The notes beneath the pieces were generated by a model. It did no database searches. It was not told where the DNA came from and saw only the letters and a program-made list of their open reading frames with translations. This document shows, in pieces, positions 63,663-64,000 of a stretch of 64,000 nt of DNA. Position 1 is the first letter of the stretch, and each line of letters starts with the position of its first letter. The DNA comes from Rhodoplanes sp. Z2-YC6860. Lineage in GTDB: Bacteria > Pseudomonadota > Alphaproteobacteria > Rhizobiales > Xanthobacteraceae. A program made the position numbers and the translations under genes. Where the stretch lies: contig NZ_CP007440.1 of assembly GCF_001579845.1 (NCBI RefSeq), positions 7,772,029 to 7,836,028 of the forward strand, in the 5' to 3' direction.

Positions 63663-64000
63663 ATGGCGAAATCCAATTTCGAGCCTGACTTCCGCAAGGC
63701 GAATGCGGCCTACGAGCGCTGGCTGAGCGATGCATTGGACGGCGAGATTGTCGCCGCCGACCTGCGCGCCAAGCACGAGAAGATGGCGAGCGGAGCGTTT
63801 CCGTTTCTGCGCGCAACCTACTGGCGCTGGGCCGAGACCATCCTCGAGGTCTGCCCGAAGCTTCGCAGCGCGCCGCGGGTGCTGGCGGTCGGCGACATCC
63901 ATCTCGAAAACTACGGCATGTGGCGTGACGACGACGGCCGGCTGGTCTGGGGCGTCAACGATTTCGACGAGGCCGCGCCGATGCCCTACGCGCTCGATCT
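63663..64000 (+). CDS. DUF2252 family protein, 5' part (cut by window end)
   Basis: 113 codons are visible and continue beyond the window. MAKSNFEPDFRKANAAYERW is followed by FPFLRATYWRWAE and AVGDIHLENYGMWRDDDGRLVWGVNDFDEAAP, which match the N-terminal region of DUF2252 (HxxN and NDFDE motifs resembling aminoglycoside-phosphotransferase-like kinases). The function of the family is unknown. It starts 39 bases after the dehydratase stop and may be co-transcribed. Confidence 0.85.
   Translation, partial: MAKSNFEPDFRKANAAYERWLSDALDGEIVAADLRAKHEKMASGAFPFLRATYWRWAETILEVCPKLRSAPRVLAVGDIHLENYGMWRDDDGRLVWGVNDFDEAAPMPYALD

Overview
The window is GC-rich, densely coded DNA from an alphaproteobacterium of the order Hyphomicrobiales (Rhizobiales), most like the Bradyrhizobium/Rhodopseudomonas/Xanthobacteraceae side. 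The reasons are: the block chvI-chvG-hprK-EIIA(Man)-HPr-ahcY; a short HPr kinase; DUF2865, DUF2252 and BKACE proteins; orphan Bug-type solute-binding proteins; and several families of intergenic palindromes of the kind common in these genomes. I see no rRNA, tRNA, CRISPR array, insertion sequence or phage gene. The window reads as ordinary chromosome, with some local rearrangement and gene decay.

Layout. 1-10.9 kb: 5' part of ugd (UDP-glucose dehydrogenase), a membrane acyltransferase, polA, a small secreted protein, cheW, a GIY-YIG protein, a di-heme cytochrome c, a RidA protein with a lysine-rich tail, an ArsB/NhaD-type ion transporter and a DUF2865 protein. 10.9-17.5 kb: an LhgO-type FAD oxidoreductase, a rhodanese, a large arginine-repeat/Spy-like periplasmic protein, a two-helix membrane protein and pckA. 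17.7-23.1 kb: remnant of a PQQ sugar dehydrogenase, two tandem esterase-like hydrolases, a GH15 glycosidase and a HugZ-like protein. 23.2-29.8 kb: ChvI/ChvG, HprK, EIIA, HPr, UdgX-type uracil-DNA glycosylase and ahcY, the last with a striking 28-bp palindrome upstream. 30-44.4 kb: Sel1 protein, GT39-type glycosyltransferase, YiiX-like hydrolase, a Bug protein, lepA with an overlapping small gene, a PAS-GGDEF-EAL protein, a second RidA, L,D-transpeptidase, mepA, a GMC oxidoreductase and a second Bug protein.

44.4-52.5 kb is the most coherent accessory block. A tungstate-type ABC importer (tupB-tupC-tupA, minus strand) diverges from a frameshifted methyltransferase gene. Then come two tandem modA genes, modB, a short modC lacking the usual C-terminal TOBE/Mop region, a cobalamin-binding-type protein without a signal peptide, and a DUF6580 membrane protein. 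Together they look like a molybdate/tungstate/corrinoid acquisition neighbourhood. 52.4-64 kb: two cation/proton antiporters, a BKACE enzyme, an EamA exporter, an MscS channel, an MliC-like protein, an aminotransferase, a two-helix K+-channel-like protein, an IlvD/Edd dehydratase and the start of a DUF2252 gene.

The observations I rate highest are: loss of three of four metal-binding carboxylates in the PolA proofreading domain; the near-perfect palindrome before ahcY; the novel-looking repeat architecture at 12789-14879; and the Mo/W/cobalamin block with its truncated ModC. I did not find an unmistakably new defence or mobile system.
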